From Massilia agri (GTDB taxonomy: Bacteria; Pseudomonadota; Gammaproteobacteria; Burkholderiales; Burkholderiaceae_D), in NCBI RefSeq assembly GCF_024753255.1, contig NZ_JANUHA010000028.1:1-44869 (forward strand): a stretch of 44,869 bases of DNA, given 5' to 3'. The notes beneath the pieces were generated by a model. The model saw only the letters and a list, made by a program, of their open reading frames with translations. It had not been told where the DNA came from and made no database searches. The position numbers and the translations under genes were made by a program. This document shows positions 6,385-13,601 of this stretch, in pieces. Each line of letters opens with the position of its first letter. Position 1 is the stretch's first letter.

Positions 6385-7932
6385 CTACAACAGCCAGTCG
6401 ATCGGCAGGATGGACAGCAGGCGCACGCCGGCCCGTTGCCATCTGCTGGTGTTCGGATCGGTGTCGTGCCGGGTGACGCTGGCGCCGGAGCGCTCGATCC
6501 AGACCAGCTTGCCGTCGTCGCCAAGCCGCACCTCATAGGCCCGCTCCAGCACCTCCTCGTCGAGCGTGCGGCCCAGCGCCTGCGCCATGCCCGGGCTGTC
6601 GATCACGAAACCCATTTCGGTGTTCAGGTCGATCGAGCGGCGGTCCAGGTTGAAGGAGCCGATGAAGACAGTGCGCCCGTCCACGCCGAAGGTCTTGGCG
6701 TGCAGGCTGGAAGCGGAGCTGCCGAAGCGCCCCTTCCCCGACTCCGGCAGCGCCGCCCCCCAACTGCGGCGCAGCTCGAACAGCGACACGCCGGCTTCGA
6801 CGAGTCCGCGCCGCCACTTCGCGTACCCCGCATGGACGGCGGCGACGTCGGTCGCTTCCAGGGAATTGGTCAGTATCCGCACGCGCACCCCGCTGCGGGC
6901 GAGGTCGGCGAGCGCCTGCGCCGCTTCCTTGCCGGGCACGAAATAGGGTGAGACCAGGTCGACCTCGCGCTTCGGCTCTCCCAGCAGCTTGCGCATGGCG
7001 ACCGCCATGCGCTCCTGGGGCGCGGCTGCGCCCAGTACTTTCGACGGCGGATCGCTGACCAGGCGGGTGACGCTCCACTCCAGCGGCAGCCGCCGCTGCA
7101 CCAGCTGCTCCACGAAAGACGAGGTGGCGATCGCCTCCAGGTAGCGCTGCGCCTCGTCCTGCACGCGGAAAGCGGCGGCCCGTTCGGCCAGCGCCTCCGG
7201 ACGCTCGGCATCCGCGGGGTCTACCAGGGCCGAGACGGGATAGGCGGAGGCGCTGTTCCAGTATTTGTCGAAGTCCTCGGACACGTCGCGCACCACCGGC
7301 CCCACCGCCATGACGTCGAGGTCGACGAACAGCATGTCCCCCATGGCGCCGAAATACTCGTTGCCGATGTTGCGGCCGCCGATAATGGTCGCCTGGTTGT
7401 CGGCGGTGAAGGACTTGTTGTGCATGCGCCGGTTCAAGCGGCTGAAGTCCGTCAGGTAGCCAAGGCTGCGCCAGCGCCGCATGCCGAACGGATTGAATAG
7501 GCGCACCTCGATGTTGGGATGGCGGTCGAGGGCCGCGAGGACGGGATCCAGCCCGCCGGTATTGTTATCGTCCAGCAGCAGCCGGACGCGCACGCCGCGC
7601 GCCGCGGCCGTGCGAAGGGCATCCAGCATCAGGGTGCCGGTGAGGTCGTCGCGCCAGATGTAATACTGGACGTCGAGGCTCTGCCTGGCGCTGTGGGCCA
7701 GCAGCACGCGGGCCGCGAAGGCGTCCCGGCCGTCGATCAGGGGATGGACACCGGAGCGCCCCGGGTTCGCAGCCGCCAGCGGCGCGATCGCCTGCCCCAG
7801 CGGCGTGGCCTCGGTTCCCTGCAGCGCCACGCTGGCGCTGCGCCGGCCAAGCGGCGGCAGCGCACTGCAGCCATACGCCGCGACAGCGACGAGGGCAAAC
7901 GCCGCCGCTCCCCGCCGCAGCGCCGCCTTCAT
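6385..7932 (-). CDS. Phospholipase D/cardiolipin synthase-like protein (ClsC type)
   Basis: A 515-residue protein with two HKD phosphodiesterase motifs, HNKSFTAD (171-178) and HAKTFGVD (411-418), each followed by the usual Gly/Ser-rich strand (IIGGRNIGNEYF and FIGSFNLDRRS). Length and the phrase DVQYYIWRDDLTG match the ClsC/YmdC group, which makes cardiolipin from phosphatidylglycerol and a second phospholipid in the envelope. The N-terminus is a signal or anchor segment (residues 5-22) with Cys22 in AYGC, a weak lipobox, so it may be lipid-anchored or simply exported. It is convergent with the XRE gene (10-base gap) and its start directly adjoins the stop of the upstream enoyl-CoA hydratase gene, with which it may be co-transcribed. 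Confidence 0.88.
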   Translation of the reverse strand: MKAALRRGAAAFALVAVAAYGCSALPPLGRRSASVALQGTEATPLGQAIAPLAAANPGRSGVHPLIDGRDAFAARVLLAHSARQSLDVQYYIWRDDLTGTLMLDALRTAAARGVRVRLLLDDNNTGGLDPVLAALDRHPNIEVRLFNPFGMRRWRSLGYLTDFSRLNRRMHNKSFTADNQATIIGGRNIGNEYFGAMGDMLFVDLDVMAVGPVVRDVSEDFDKYWNSASAYPVSALVDPADAERPEALAERAAAFRVQDEAQRYLEAIATSSFVEQLVQRRLPLEWSVTRLVSDPPSKVLGAAAPQERMAVAMRKLLGEPKREVDLVSPYFVPGKEAAQALADLARSGVRVRILTNSLEATDVAAVHAGYAKWRRGLVEAGVSLFELRRSWGAALPESGKGRFGSSASSLHAKTFGVDGRTVFIGSFNLDRRSIDLNTEMGFVIDSPGMAQALGRTLDEEVLERAYEVRLGDDGKLVWIERSGASVTRHDTDPNTSRWQRAGVRLLSILPIDWLL

Positions 7933-8712
7933 TTACATGCCTTCGAAGTTGGGCTTGCGCTTCTCGAGGAAGGCCGACATGCCTTCCTTCTGGGCGGGCG
8001 TACCGAAGCCGGCGTGGAAGTAGCGGCGCTCGTAGCGCACGCCTTCGTTCAGCGGCATCTGGTAGGCCTGGTTGACGCAATCCTTGATCTGCATGGCGAC
8101 CGACACCGGCATCTCGGCGATGCCCTGGGCGACCTTGATGGCTTCTTCCATGACGGTGTCCGCCGGATACACGCGCGAGACCAGGCCGGTGCGCTCGGCT
8201 TCCGCCGCATCGATCATGCGGGTGGTGAGCAGCATGTCCATGGCCTTCGACTTCGAGATCGCGCGCGGCAGGCGCTGGGTGCCGCCCGCGCCCGGCGTGA
8301 CGCCGACCTTGATCTCCGGCTGGCCGAATTTCGCGTTGTCGGCGGCGATCAGGAAGTCGCACATCATGGCCAGTTCGCAGCCGCCGCCGAGGCAGTAGCC
8401 GGACACCACGCCGACCACCGGCTTGCGAATGTTGAGGATGTGCTCCCAGTTGCGGCCGATGTAGTTGCCCGGGTAGGTGTCGACGCTATAGGTGTAGTTC
8501 GCCATGGCCGCGATGTCGGCGCCGGCCGCGAAGGCCTTGTCGCTGCCGGTCAGGATGATGACGTTCACGCCCGGGTCGGCATCGAAGGCGTACAGGGCCT
8601 GGCCAAGCTCGTTCATCATATTGTCGTTCAGCGCATTCATCGCCTTCGGGCGGTTCAGGCGGATCACGGCGACCTTGCCGTGGTTTTCGATCAGCAGATC
8701 CTGGTATTGCAT
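7933..8712 (-). CDS. Enoyl-CoA hydratase (crotonase family)
   Basis: A 259-residue crotonase-fold enzyme that adds water across trans-2-enoyl-CoA in fatty acid beta-oxidation. Oxyanion-hole segments are present: AFAAGADIAAM near residue 65 and GYCLGGGCELAMMCD near 105. The two catalytic glutamates of the hydratase are in ELAMMCDF and GQPEIKVGVTPGAGGTQRLPR. The start at 8712 is supported by AAGGGGA upstream; a further in-frame ATG at 8784 would intrude on the divergent MFS gene. It sits directly before the ClsC-like gene. Length is normal for the short-chain FadB/PaaF-like hydratases; the substrate range cannot be told. Confidence 0.92.
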   Translation of the reverse strand: MQYQDLLIENHGKVAVIRLNRPKAMNALNDNMMNELGQALYAFDADPGVNVIILTGSDKAFAAGADIAAMANYTYSVDTYPGNYIGRNWEHILNIRKPVVGVVSGYCLGGGCELAMMCDFLIAADNAKFGQPEIKVGVTPGAGGTQRLPRAISKSKAMDMLLTTRMIDAAEAERTGLVSRVYPADTVMEEAIKVAQGIAEMPVSVAMQIKDCVNQAYQMPLNEGVRYERRYFHAGFGTPAQKEGMSAFLEKRKPNFEGM

Positions 8713-8787
8713 GCGGTGTCCCCTTGTATGTGAATGGATTGCCGGGATTGTAGCGTCTCGCAGCATACCGAACACAGGTATCATTAT

Positions 8788-10089
8788 TTGTTCAGCAATA
8801 TTCTGCGTGAGATCATCATTTCCTCCCCTGACGACAACTGGCTAACGAAGCGCATCCCGTCCGACTCGGTGGTGCGCAATCCCGATTTCCGCCGCTTCTG
8901 GTTCAGCAGCATCCTGGCCCATTTCGGCGCCCAGATCACCCTGCTGGCCCTGCCGATCTGCGCCGTGCTGATGCTGCATGCCACGCCGGCCCAGATGGGC
9001 ACGCTGGCCGCCTTCGAGTCCCTGCCCTTCCTCCTGTTCGGGCTCCCCTCGGGCGTGCTGCTGGACCGGAACCGCCGCCTGCCGGTCATGATGTCCAGCG
9101 ACCTGATGGTCGCGATCGCGCTCGCCACCGTCCCGCTGGCCTGGTGGCTCGATATCCTGAGCATCCCGTGGCTGTACGCGGTCGGCTTCGTGATCGGCAC
9201 CGGCTACGTGGTGGGCGGCAGCGCGGAACAGGTGTTCCTGACCTTCCTGGTGGGACGCGGCGGGCTGGTCGACGCGCAGTCGAAGTTCGCCGCCACGGAA
9301 TCGGCGGCCCGGGTGCTCGGCCCCGGCATGGCGGGTGGACTGGTGCAGCTGCTGGGCGCGCCGATCGCCATCCTGTGCAACGTCGCCGGCTTCGTCGTCT
9401 CCCTGCTCAACCTGCGCCGCATCAGGGCGCGCGAACCTCAGCCGCCGCCATCCGATGCCCATCCCTTGCGCGACATCCAGGAAGGCCTGGCCTTCGTGTG
9501 GCGCCACCCCCTGCTGCGCACCCTGGCCTGGGTCTCGGCCGGCTGGCACCTGCTGTTCTACGGTTATACCGCCCTGCACGTGATCTTCGCCACGCGGGTG
9601 CTCGGCATGACGGCGGGGACCATGGGGATGGCGAACATGTTCGGCGGCCTGGGCATCCTCGCGGCCTCGCTGCTGGTCAAGCCGCTCTCGAATCGATTCG
9701 GCACCGGCGGCGGCATCCTGGCCGGCCTGTGCGTGTCGGCGCTGGGCTTCGCCCTGGTGCCCGCCATCCCGGCCGCCCTGTTCGGCAGCGCGGGATGGAC
9801 CCTTGCCGCCTATGCCATGGTGGTGTTCTGGATCGACTGCGGCGCCACGCTGTTCTTCGTGCCCTACAGCGCCCTGCGCCAGCGCGTGACGCCGGACGCC
9901 GTGCTCGGACGCATGGTGGCGACGATGCGCGCGCTCACCGTCGCCGCGGCGCCGCTGGGCGCGCTGCTGGCCGGGGGGCTCGGCGAGGGATTCGGCGTGC
10001 GCGCGGGCCTGGCCTGCATCGCCGCCGGCGCCGTCGTCCTGTCGCTTGCGACGATCTTCGGCACCCGCCTGCGCCATGTGAAAGACTGA
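8788..10089 (+). CDS. MFS transporter (drug/enterobactin exporter-like)
   Basis: A major facilitator superfamily protein of about 430 residues with twelve hydrophobic segments. The first half starts NPDFRRFWFSSILAHFGAQI, as in MFS_3/EntS-type exporters, and the loop between helices two and three contains GVLLDRNRRLPVM. The start is uncertain: the open frame extends to an ATG at 8734, only 21 bases from the divergent enoyl-CoA hydratase start, which leaves no room for promoters. A TTG at 8788 is proposed and a GTG near 8869 is also possible. None has a strong ribosome site. Substrate unknown. Its end is 16 bases from the convergent mltA gene. Confidence 0.82.
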   Translation: MFSNILREIIISSPDDNWLTKRIPSDSVVRNPDFRRFWFSSILAHFGAQITLLALPICAVLMLHATPAQMGTLAAFESLPFLLFGLPSGVLLDRNRRLPVMMSSDLMVAIALATVPLAWWLDILSIPWLYAVGFVIGTGYVVGGSAEQVFLTFLVGRGGLVDAQSKFAATESAARVLGPGMAGGLVQLLGAPIAILCNVAGFVVSLLNLRRIRAREPQPPPSDAHPLRDIQEGLAFVWRHPLLRTLAWVSAGWHLLFYGYTALHVIFATRVLGMTAGTMGMANMFGGLGILAASLLVKPLSNRFGTGGGILAGLCVSALGFALVPAIPAALFGSAGWTLAAYAMVVFWIDCGATLFFVPYSALRQRVTPDAVLGRMVATMRALTVAAAPLGALLAGGLGEGFGVRAGLACIAAGAVVLSLATIFGTRLRHVKD

Positions 10090-10105
10090 AGGAGCTCCGC
10101 CCTGG

Positions 10106-11350
10106 CTAGCGCGCCACCTGCGTGGCGGCAGGCTTGGGCATGAGCACCCAGATCTGGCCGCGCTGCTTCATCTTGCCGGCCCGGTCGACGGCATCCGGGC
10201 CGAAGCCGTAGAAGAAGTCCGCGCGCACCGCCCCGCGGATCGCGCCGCCGGTGTCCTGCGCCATCATCAGGCGCTGCATCGGCACCTCGCTGGCGGCTTC
10301 CGTGGTCGCCAGGAAGAGCGGCGCGCCGAGCGGCACGAAGGACGGGTCGATCGCCACCGAGCGGCCCGGCGTCAATGGCACACCCAGCGCCCCCTTGGGA
10401 CCCAAGGAAGGATCGGGCAGCTTCTCTTCGCGGAAGAAGATATAGCTGGGGTTCACGTTGAACAGCTCCTGGCGGCGGTCCGGATTGGCCGCGATCCAGG
10501 CGCGGATGCCCTGCGCCGTCGCTTCCGCGGAAGTCAGGTAGCCCTGGTCCACCAGCCAGCGGCCGATGGCTTTATAGGGATGGCCGTTCTGGTCCGCGTA
10601 CGCCACGCGCACGGTCTCGCCGCTATCGAGCTGCACCCTGCCCGAGCCCTGCACCTCCAGGAAGAAAGCCTCGACCGGATCGTTCACCCACAGCAGTTCC
10701 TTGCCCGCGAAGGGCGCGCGCGCGATCTCGGCCCGGGTGCTGTACGGAACCACGGTCTTGCCGGACAGGCGGCCGCGCAGGCGCATGCCCTTCAGCTGCG
10801 GATAGACGCCGCCCAGGTCGACGGTCAAGAGATCGTCCGGCACCCGGTACAGCGGCGTTTGATACGCGCCGCCACGCTTGCGCGCGCCGTACAGCATCGC
10901 CTCGTAGTAACCGGTGATGAGGCCCGCATCCGCACCGTCGCTGGCCCGCATCAGGTTCGGCACGAACCAGGTCTCGAAAAAGGCGCGCACCGCGGCCGCG
11001 TCAGCCGCATCGATCGTGCGCGCCGCCTCGCAGGCCGCTTTCCAGTCGGCTTTCCTGACGAGGACGCGGCAGGACTGCACGAACGCCGGCCAGGCCTGGC
11101 GCAGGTCGTCCTGCTGCCAGCCCGGCAGCTCACTGAAGGCCACGGGCGTCATCAGGGGCACTGGCGCCGGCGGCTGAACAGGAGGCGCTGGCGGCGCAGG
11201 CTCCTGAGGCACGTAGACCGGGCCCACCGGCGGCGGCATGCGCGTCGGTTCGGCCGGCTTGGGCGGCTCTTGCTGCGGGGTGGTCGAACAGGCCGCCAAA
11301 AAGGCGACGAGGAAGAGCGAAGCGGTTACACTGCGGCGTGTCGGAAACAT
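10106..11350 (-). CDS. mltA: Membrane-bound lytic murein transglycosylase A
   Basis: A 414-residue outer-membrane lipoprotein: signal peptide with lipobox LAAC (Cys21), a proline-rich linker (about 25-65), then the MltA barrel domain and C-terminal 3D domain. Family blocks are clear: GLITGYYEAMLYGARKRGG, VQGSGRVQLDSGE, NPSYIFFRE, SVAIDPSFVPLGAPLFL and the 3D box MMAQDTGGAIRGAVRADFFYG with the catalytic Asp. It cleaves the MurNAc-GlcNAc bond in peptidoglycan to give 1,6-anhydro products. The start at 11350 places the lipobox correctly. The small divergent membrane protein gene begins within 20 bases of this start. Confidence 0.95.
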   Translation of the reverse strand: MFPTRRSVTASLFLVAFLAACSTTPQQEPPKPAEPTRMPPPVGPVYVPQEPAPPAPPVQPPAPVPLMTPVAFSELPGWQQDDLRQAWPAFVQSCRVLVRKADWKAACEAARTIDAADAAAVRAFFETWFVPNLMRASDGADAGLITGYYEAMLYGARKRGGAYQTPLYRVPDDLLTVDLGGVYPQLKGMRLRGRLSGKTVVPYSTRAEIARAPFAGKELLWVNDPVEAFFLEVQGSGRVQLDSGETVRVAYADQNGHPYKAIGRWLVDQGYLTSAEATAQGIRAWIAANPDRRQELFNVNPSYIFFREEKLPDPSLGPKGALGVPLTPGRSVAIDPSFVPLGAPLFLATTEAASEVPMQRLMMAQDTGGAIRGAVRADFFYGFGPDAVDRAGKMKQRGQIWVLMPKPAATQVAR

Positions 11351-11368
11351 ATGAACTCGAGGACCGGT

Positions 11369-11503
11369 ATGTGGATCTTGATGGTGGAAGCTGGTGTGGC
11401 GCTGTTCCTGCTCGTCTTTATCGTCTGGTGGACCATGTTCGCCGGCCGCAAGGACGTGCGCGACGAGCCGGCGCAACAGGACGTCGACAAAGACCGGCAA
11501 TGA
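11369..11503 (+). CDS. Small single-pass membrane protein (44 aa)
   Basis: A 44-codon ORF, MWILMVEAGVALFLLVFIVW..., with one membrane helix (about 3-25) followed by a charged tail FAGRKDVRDEPAQQDVDKDR. The ATG at 11369 has GAGGA five bases upstream; an ATG at 11351 in the same frame lacks one. Its stop (11501-11503) abuts the end of the convergent apaG gene, and its 5' end adjoins the divergent mltA start, so the whole space between the two genes is coding. The topology resembles small CcoQ- or YbgT-like helices, but no family can be named. Confidence 0.7.
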   Translation: MWILMVEAGVALFLLVFIVWWTMFAGRKDVRDEPAQQDVDKDRQ

Positions 11504-11878
11504 TCAGTGCAGCGCGCCCGGCTGCGACAGCACGAACTCGGGAATCGGGACTTCGAAGCGGTGGCCGTCCTCGGCCACGCAGAAGTATTCGCCGTACATC
11601 GAGCCCTGCGGCGTGGCGCTCTGGGTGCCGCTGGTGTACTCGAACTGCTGGCCCGGCTGCAGCAGGGGCTGGTGGCCGACGACGCCCAGGCCGCGCACTT
11701 CCTGCACCTGGTTGTTGGCGTCGGTGATCACCCAATGACGCGAGATCAGCTGGGCGGCGACGCTGCCGGTATTCCTGATCGTGATGGTGTAGCTGAACAC
11801 GTACTGGTCGCGGTCGGGGTTGGACTGCTCCGGCAGGTACTGGGTCCTGACGGAGACAGCGAATTCATAGGCGGCCAT
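11504..11878 (-). CDS. apaG: Co2+/Mg2+ efflux-associated ApaG domain protein
   Basis: A 124-residue protein with the full ApaG beta-sandwich: YEFAVSVRTQYLPEQSNPDR at the start, YTITIRNTG in strand three, SRHWVITDANN and EVRGLGVVGHQPLLQPGQ in the middle, GSMYGEYFCVAEDG near the end. ApaG homologues are linked to divalent cation resistance in Salmonella; the biochemical role is unsettled. The ATG at 11878 gives the normal family length and a longer frame to 11938 is not supported. It is divergent from rpe (155-base gap), as often seen in Burkholderiales. Confidence 0.93.
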   Translation of the reverse strand: MAAYEFAVSVRTQYLPEQSNPDRDQYVFSYTITIRNTGSVAAQLISRHWVITDANNQVQEVRGLGVVGHQPLLQPGQQFEYTSGTQSATPQGSMYGEYFCVAEDGHRFEVPIPEFVLSQPGALH

Positions 11879-12033
11879 GGGATTTCCTTGCGTGATCGAC
11901 AATATTGGCGGGAGCGCCACGTGTGGCGCAAACGACAATCATACCGCGCAGCGCCCTCCAGAGGCGTCCCGCCAGAGCAGCATGGGGCCTCATCGGCGTA
12001 AAATAGCGGCTTCCTTTTTACCCGCACGTCACC

Positions 12034-12705
12034 ATGACCACCTACCGCATCGCCCCCAGCATCCTGTCCGCCGATTTCGCCCGCCTGGGCGAGGAAGTGC
12101 GCAATGTCGTCGCCGCCGGCGCCGACATCATCCACTTCGACGTGATGGACAACCACTACGTCCCGAACCTCACCATCGGCCCGCTGGTGTGCCAGGCGAT
12201 CCGTCCGCACGTGGACGTGCCGATCGACGTGCACCTGATGGTCAAGCCGGTCGACCGCATCATCCCGGACTTCGCCAAGGCCGGCGCCAACATCATCACC
12301 TTCCACCCGGAAGCCTCGGAGCACGTGGACCGCTCGCTGCAGCTGATCCGCGACCATGGCTGCAAGGCCGGCCTGGTGTTCAACCCGCACACCCCGCTGC
12401 ACTACCTCGAGCACGTGATGGACAAGATCGACATGATCCTCATCATGTCGGTGAACCCGGGCTTCGGCGGCCAGTCCTTCATCCCGCAGGCGCTCAAGAA
12501 GATCGAGCAGGCGCGCCGCATGATCGACGAATCCGGCCGCGACATCATGCTGGAGGTCGATGGCGGCATCAAGGCGGACAACATCGCGGCCGCGGCAGCC
12601 GCTGGCGCCGACACCTTCGTCGCCGGCTCCGCCATCTTCGGCAAGCCTGACTACAAGGCCGTGATCGACGCGATGCGCGCCGAACTCGCCACGGTCGGCA
12701 AGTAA
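12034..12705 (+). CDS. rpe: Ribulose-phosphate 3-epimerase
   Basis: A 223-residue TIM barrel enzyme interconverting ribulose 5-phosphate and xylulose 5-phosphate in the pentose phosphate/Calvin pathways. Signature blocks: APSILSADFARLGEEV, HFDVMDNHYVPNLTIGP, PIDVHLMVKPVD, MSVNPGFGGQSFIPQAL and LEVDGGIKADN, which include the metal ligands His and Asp. The stop overlaps the gph start (TAATG). No strong ribosome site is visible before the ATG. Confidence 0.97.
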   Translation: MTTYRIAPSILSADFARLGEEVRNVVAAGADIIHFDVMDNHYVPNLTIGPLVCQAIRPHVDVPIDVHLMVKPVDRIIPDFAKAGANIITFHPEASEHVDRSLQLIRDHGCKAGLVFNPHTPLHYLEHVMDKIDMILIMSVNPGFGGQSFIPQALKKIEQARRMIDESGRDIMLEVDGGIKADNIAAAAAAGADTFVAGSAIFGKPDYKAVIDAMRAELATVGK

Positions 12706-13403
12706 TGCGGGCCGGCGCCGCGGCCATCCGGGCCGCCATCATCGACCTGGACGGCACCATGCTCGACACGGTGCCCGACTTCGAGGCGGCCCTGAACGGC
12801 ATGCGCGCCGAATTCGGCCTCGCGCCGATCACCCAGGAGATCATCAAGCCGCTGGTCGGCAAGGGCTCCGAAAAGCTGGTGCGCGACGCGCTGCTGCTCG
12901 ACTGGGATGCGGCGCGCGTCGACGCCGTGTTCGACCAAGCGCTGGCCGGCTACCAGCACCACTACCTCGCCGTCAATGGCGAGCGCAGCACGGTGTACCC
13001 GGAGGTGGTCGAAGGCCTGCGGGCCATGCGCGACGCCGGCCTGCGCCTCGTCTGCGTGACCAACAAGCCGATCGCCTTCGCCGAGCCCCTGCTCGAACAG
13101 AAAGGCCTGGCGCCGTATTTCGAGCGCGTGTTCGGCGGCGATTCCTTCGCGAAGAAGAAGCCCGATCCGATGCCCCTGCTGGGCGCCTGCGCCGCGCTGG
13201 ACCTGCCGCCATCCTGCGTGGTGGCCATCGGCGACTCGTCCAACGATGCCGAGGCCGCGCGTGCCGCCAGTTGTTTTGTGCTCACCGTGCCATATGGTTA
13301 TAACCACGGACGCCCTATACAAGAAATTAATTCTGATGGTATAGTGAGTTCGCTGCTTGAAGCAGCGGCGCTCATATCTGCGCATAACGACACCGCAAAA
13401 TAA
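12705..13403 (+). CDS. gph: Phosphoglycolate phosphatase (HAD family)
   Basis: A 232-residue HAD hydrolase that removes phosphate from 2-phosphoglycolate. HAD motifs: IIDLDGTMLDTVPDF (I), VTNKPIAF (II), AKKKPDPMPLL (III) and VVAIGDSSNDAEAARAA (IV). It overlaps rpe by one base, as is usual in proteobacteria. The last 35 codons (after about 13283) use AT-rich codons such as ATA, ATT, AAT and TAT, unlike the rest; this patch seems to carry the trp operon promoter (13337-13345). The stop lies 11 bases before the trp leader peptide. Confidence 0.95.
   Translation: MRAGAAAIRAAIIDLDGTMLDTVPDFEAALNGMRAEFGLAPITQEIIKPLVGKGSEKLVRDALLLDWDAARVDAVFDQALAGYQHHYLAVNGERSTVYPEVVEGLRAMRDAGLRLVCVTNKPIAFAEPLLEQKGLAPYFERVFGGDSFAKKKPDPMPLLGACAALDLPPSCVVAIGDSSNDAEAARAASCFVLTVPYGYNHGRPIQEINSDGIVSSLLEAAALISAHNDTAK
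13337..13345 (+). promoter_or_regulatory. Extended -10 promoter candidate for the trp operon
   Basis: TGGTATAGT (TG at 13337-13338, -10 TATAGT at 13340-13345) is an extended -10 element in an AT-rich stretch inside gph. No good -35 is found (ATACAA at 17-base spacing). Transcription would begin near 13352, about 60 bases before the leader peptide start. Confidence 0.45.
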
Positions 13404-13414
13404 GTCATCTATAC

Positions 13415-13501
13415 ATGTTTTTCACCAAAAAACACACTGTCAACCAGACCGGCGCCCTTGAGGCCTGGCTGTGGCGACGCTGGCAATCCTGGGCTAACTA
13501 A
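13415..13501 (+). CDS. trpL: trp operon leader peptide
   Basis: A 28-codon ORF that begins MFFTKKHTVNQTG and ends ALEAWLWRRWQSWAN, with Trp codons at 18, 20, 23 and 26. Four Trp codons in nine positions, just before a terminator hairpin and upstream of trpE, are the hallmark of ribosome-mediated attenuation: with enough charged tRNA-Trp the ribosome completes the peptide and the terminator forms; stalling at the Trp codons prevents it. No clear Shine-Dalgarno sequence is visible before the ATG; the gph stop codon is 11 bases upstream, so coupling to gph translation is possible. Confidence 0.88.
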   Translation: MFFTKKHTVNQTGALEAWLWRRWQSWAN

Positions 13502-13514
13502 GCCGCGTTGATTG

Positions 13515-13555
13515 CTGCCGGTCGCGTTTGCGCAACTAAGCCGGCAGGTTTTTTG
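13515..13555 (+). terminator. trp attenuator terminator
   Basis: CTGCCGG (13515-13521) pairs with CCGGCAG (13541-13547), with a small inner CGC/GCG stem in the loop, followed by GTTTTTT. It lies 13 bases after the leader peptide stop and 47 bases before trpE. A weaker GGCT/AGCC pairing spans the leader stop codon. The antiterminator pairing could not be fixed by eye. Confidence 0.85.
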
Positions 13556-13601
13556 AAGTGAACCACCGCCCTTCCCTCCCATGGGCGGTCTGGAGAAAAG
13601 C

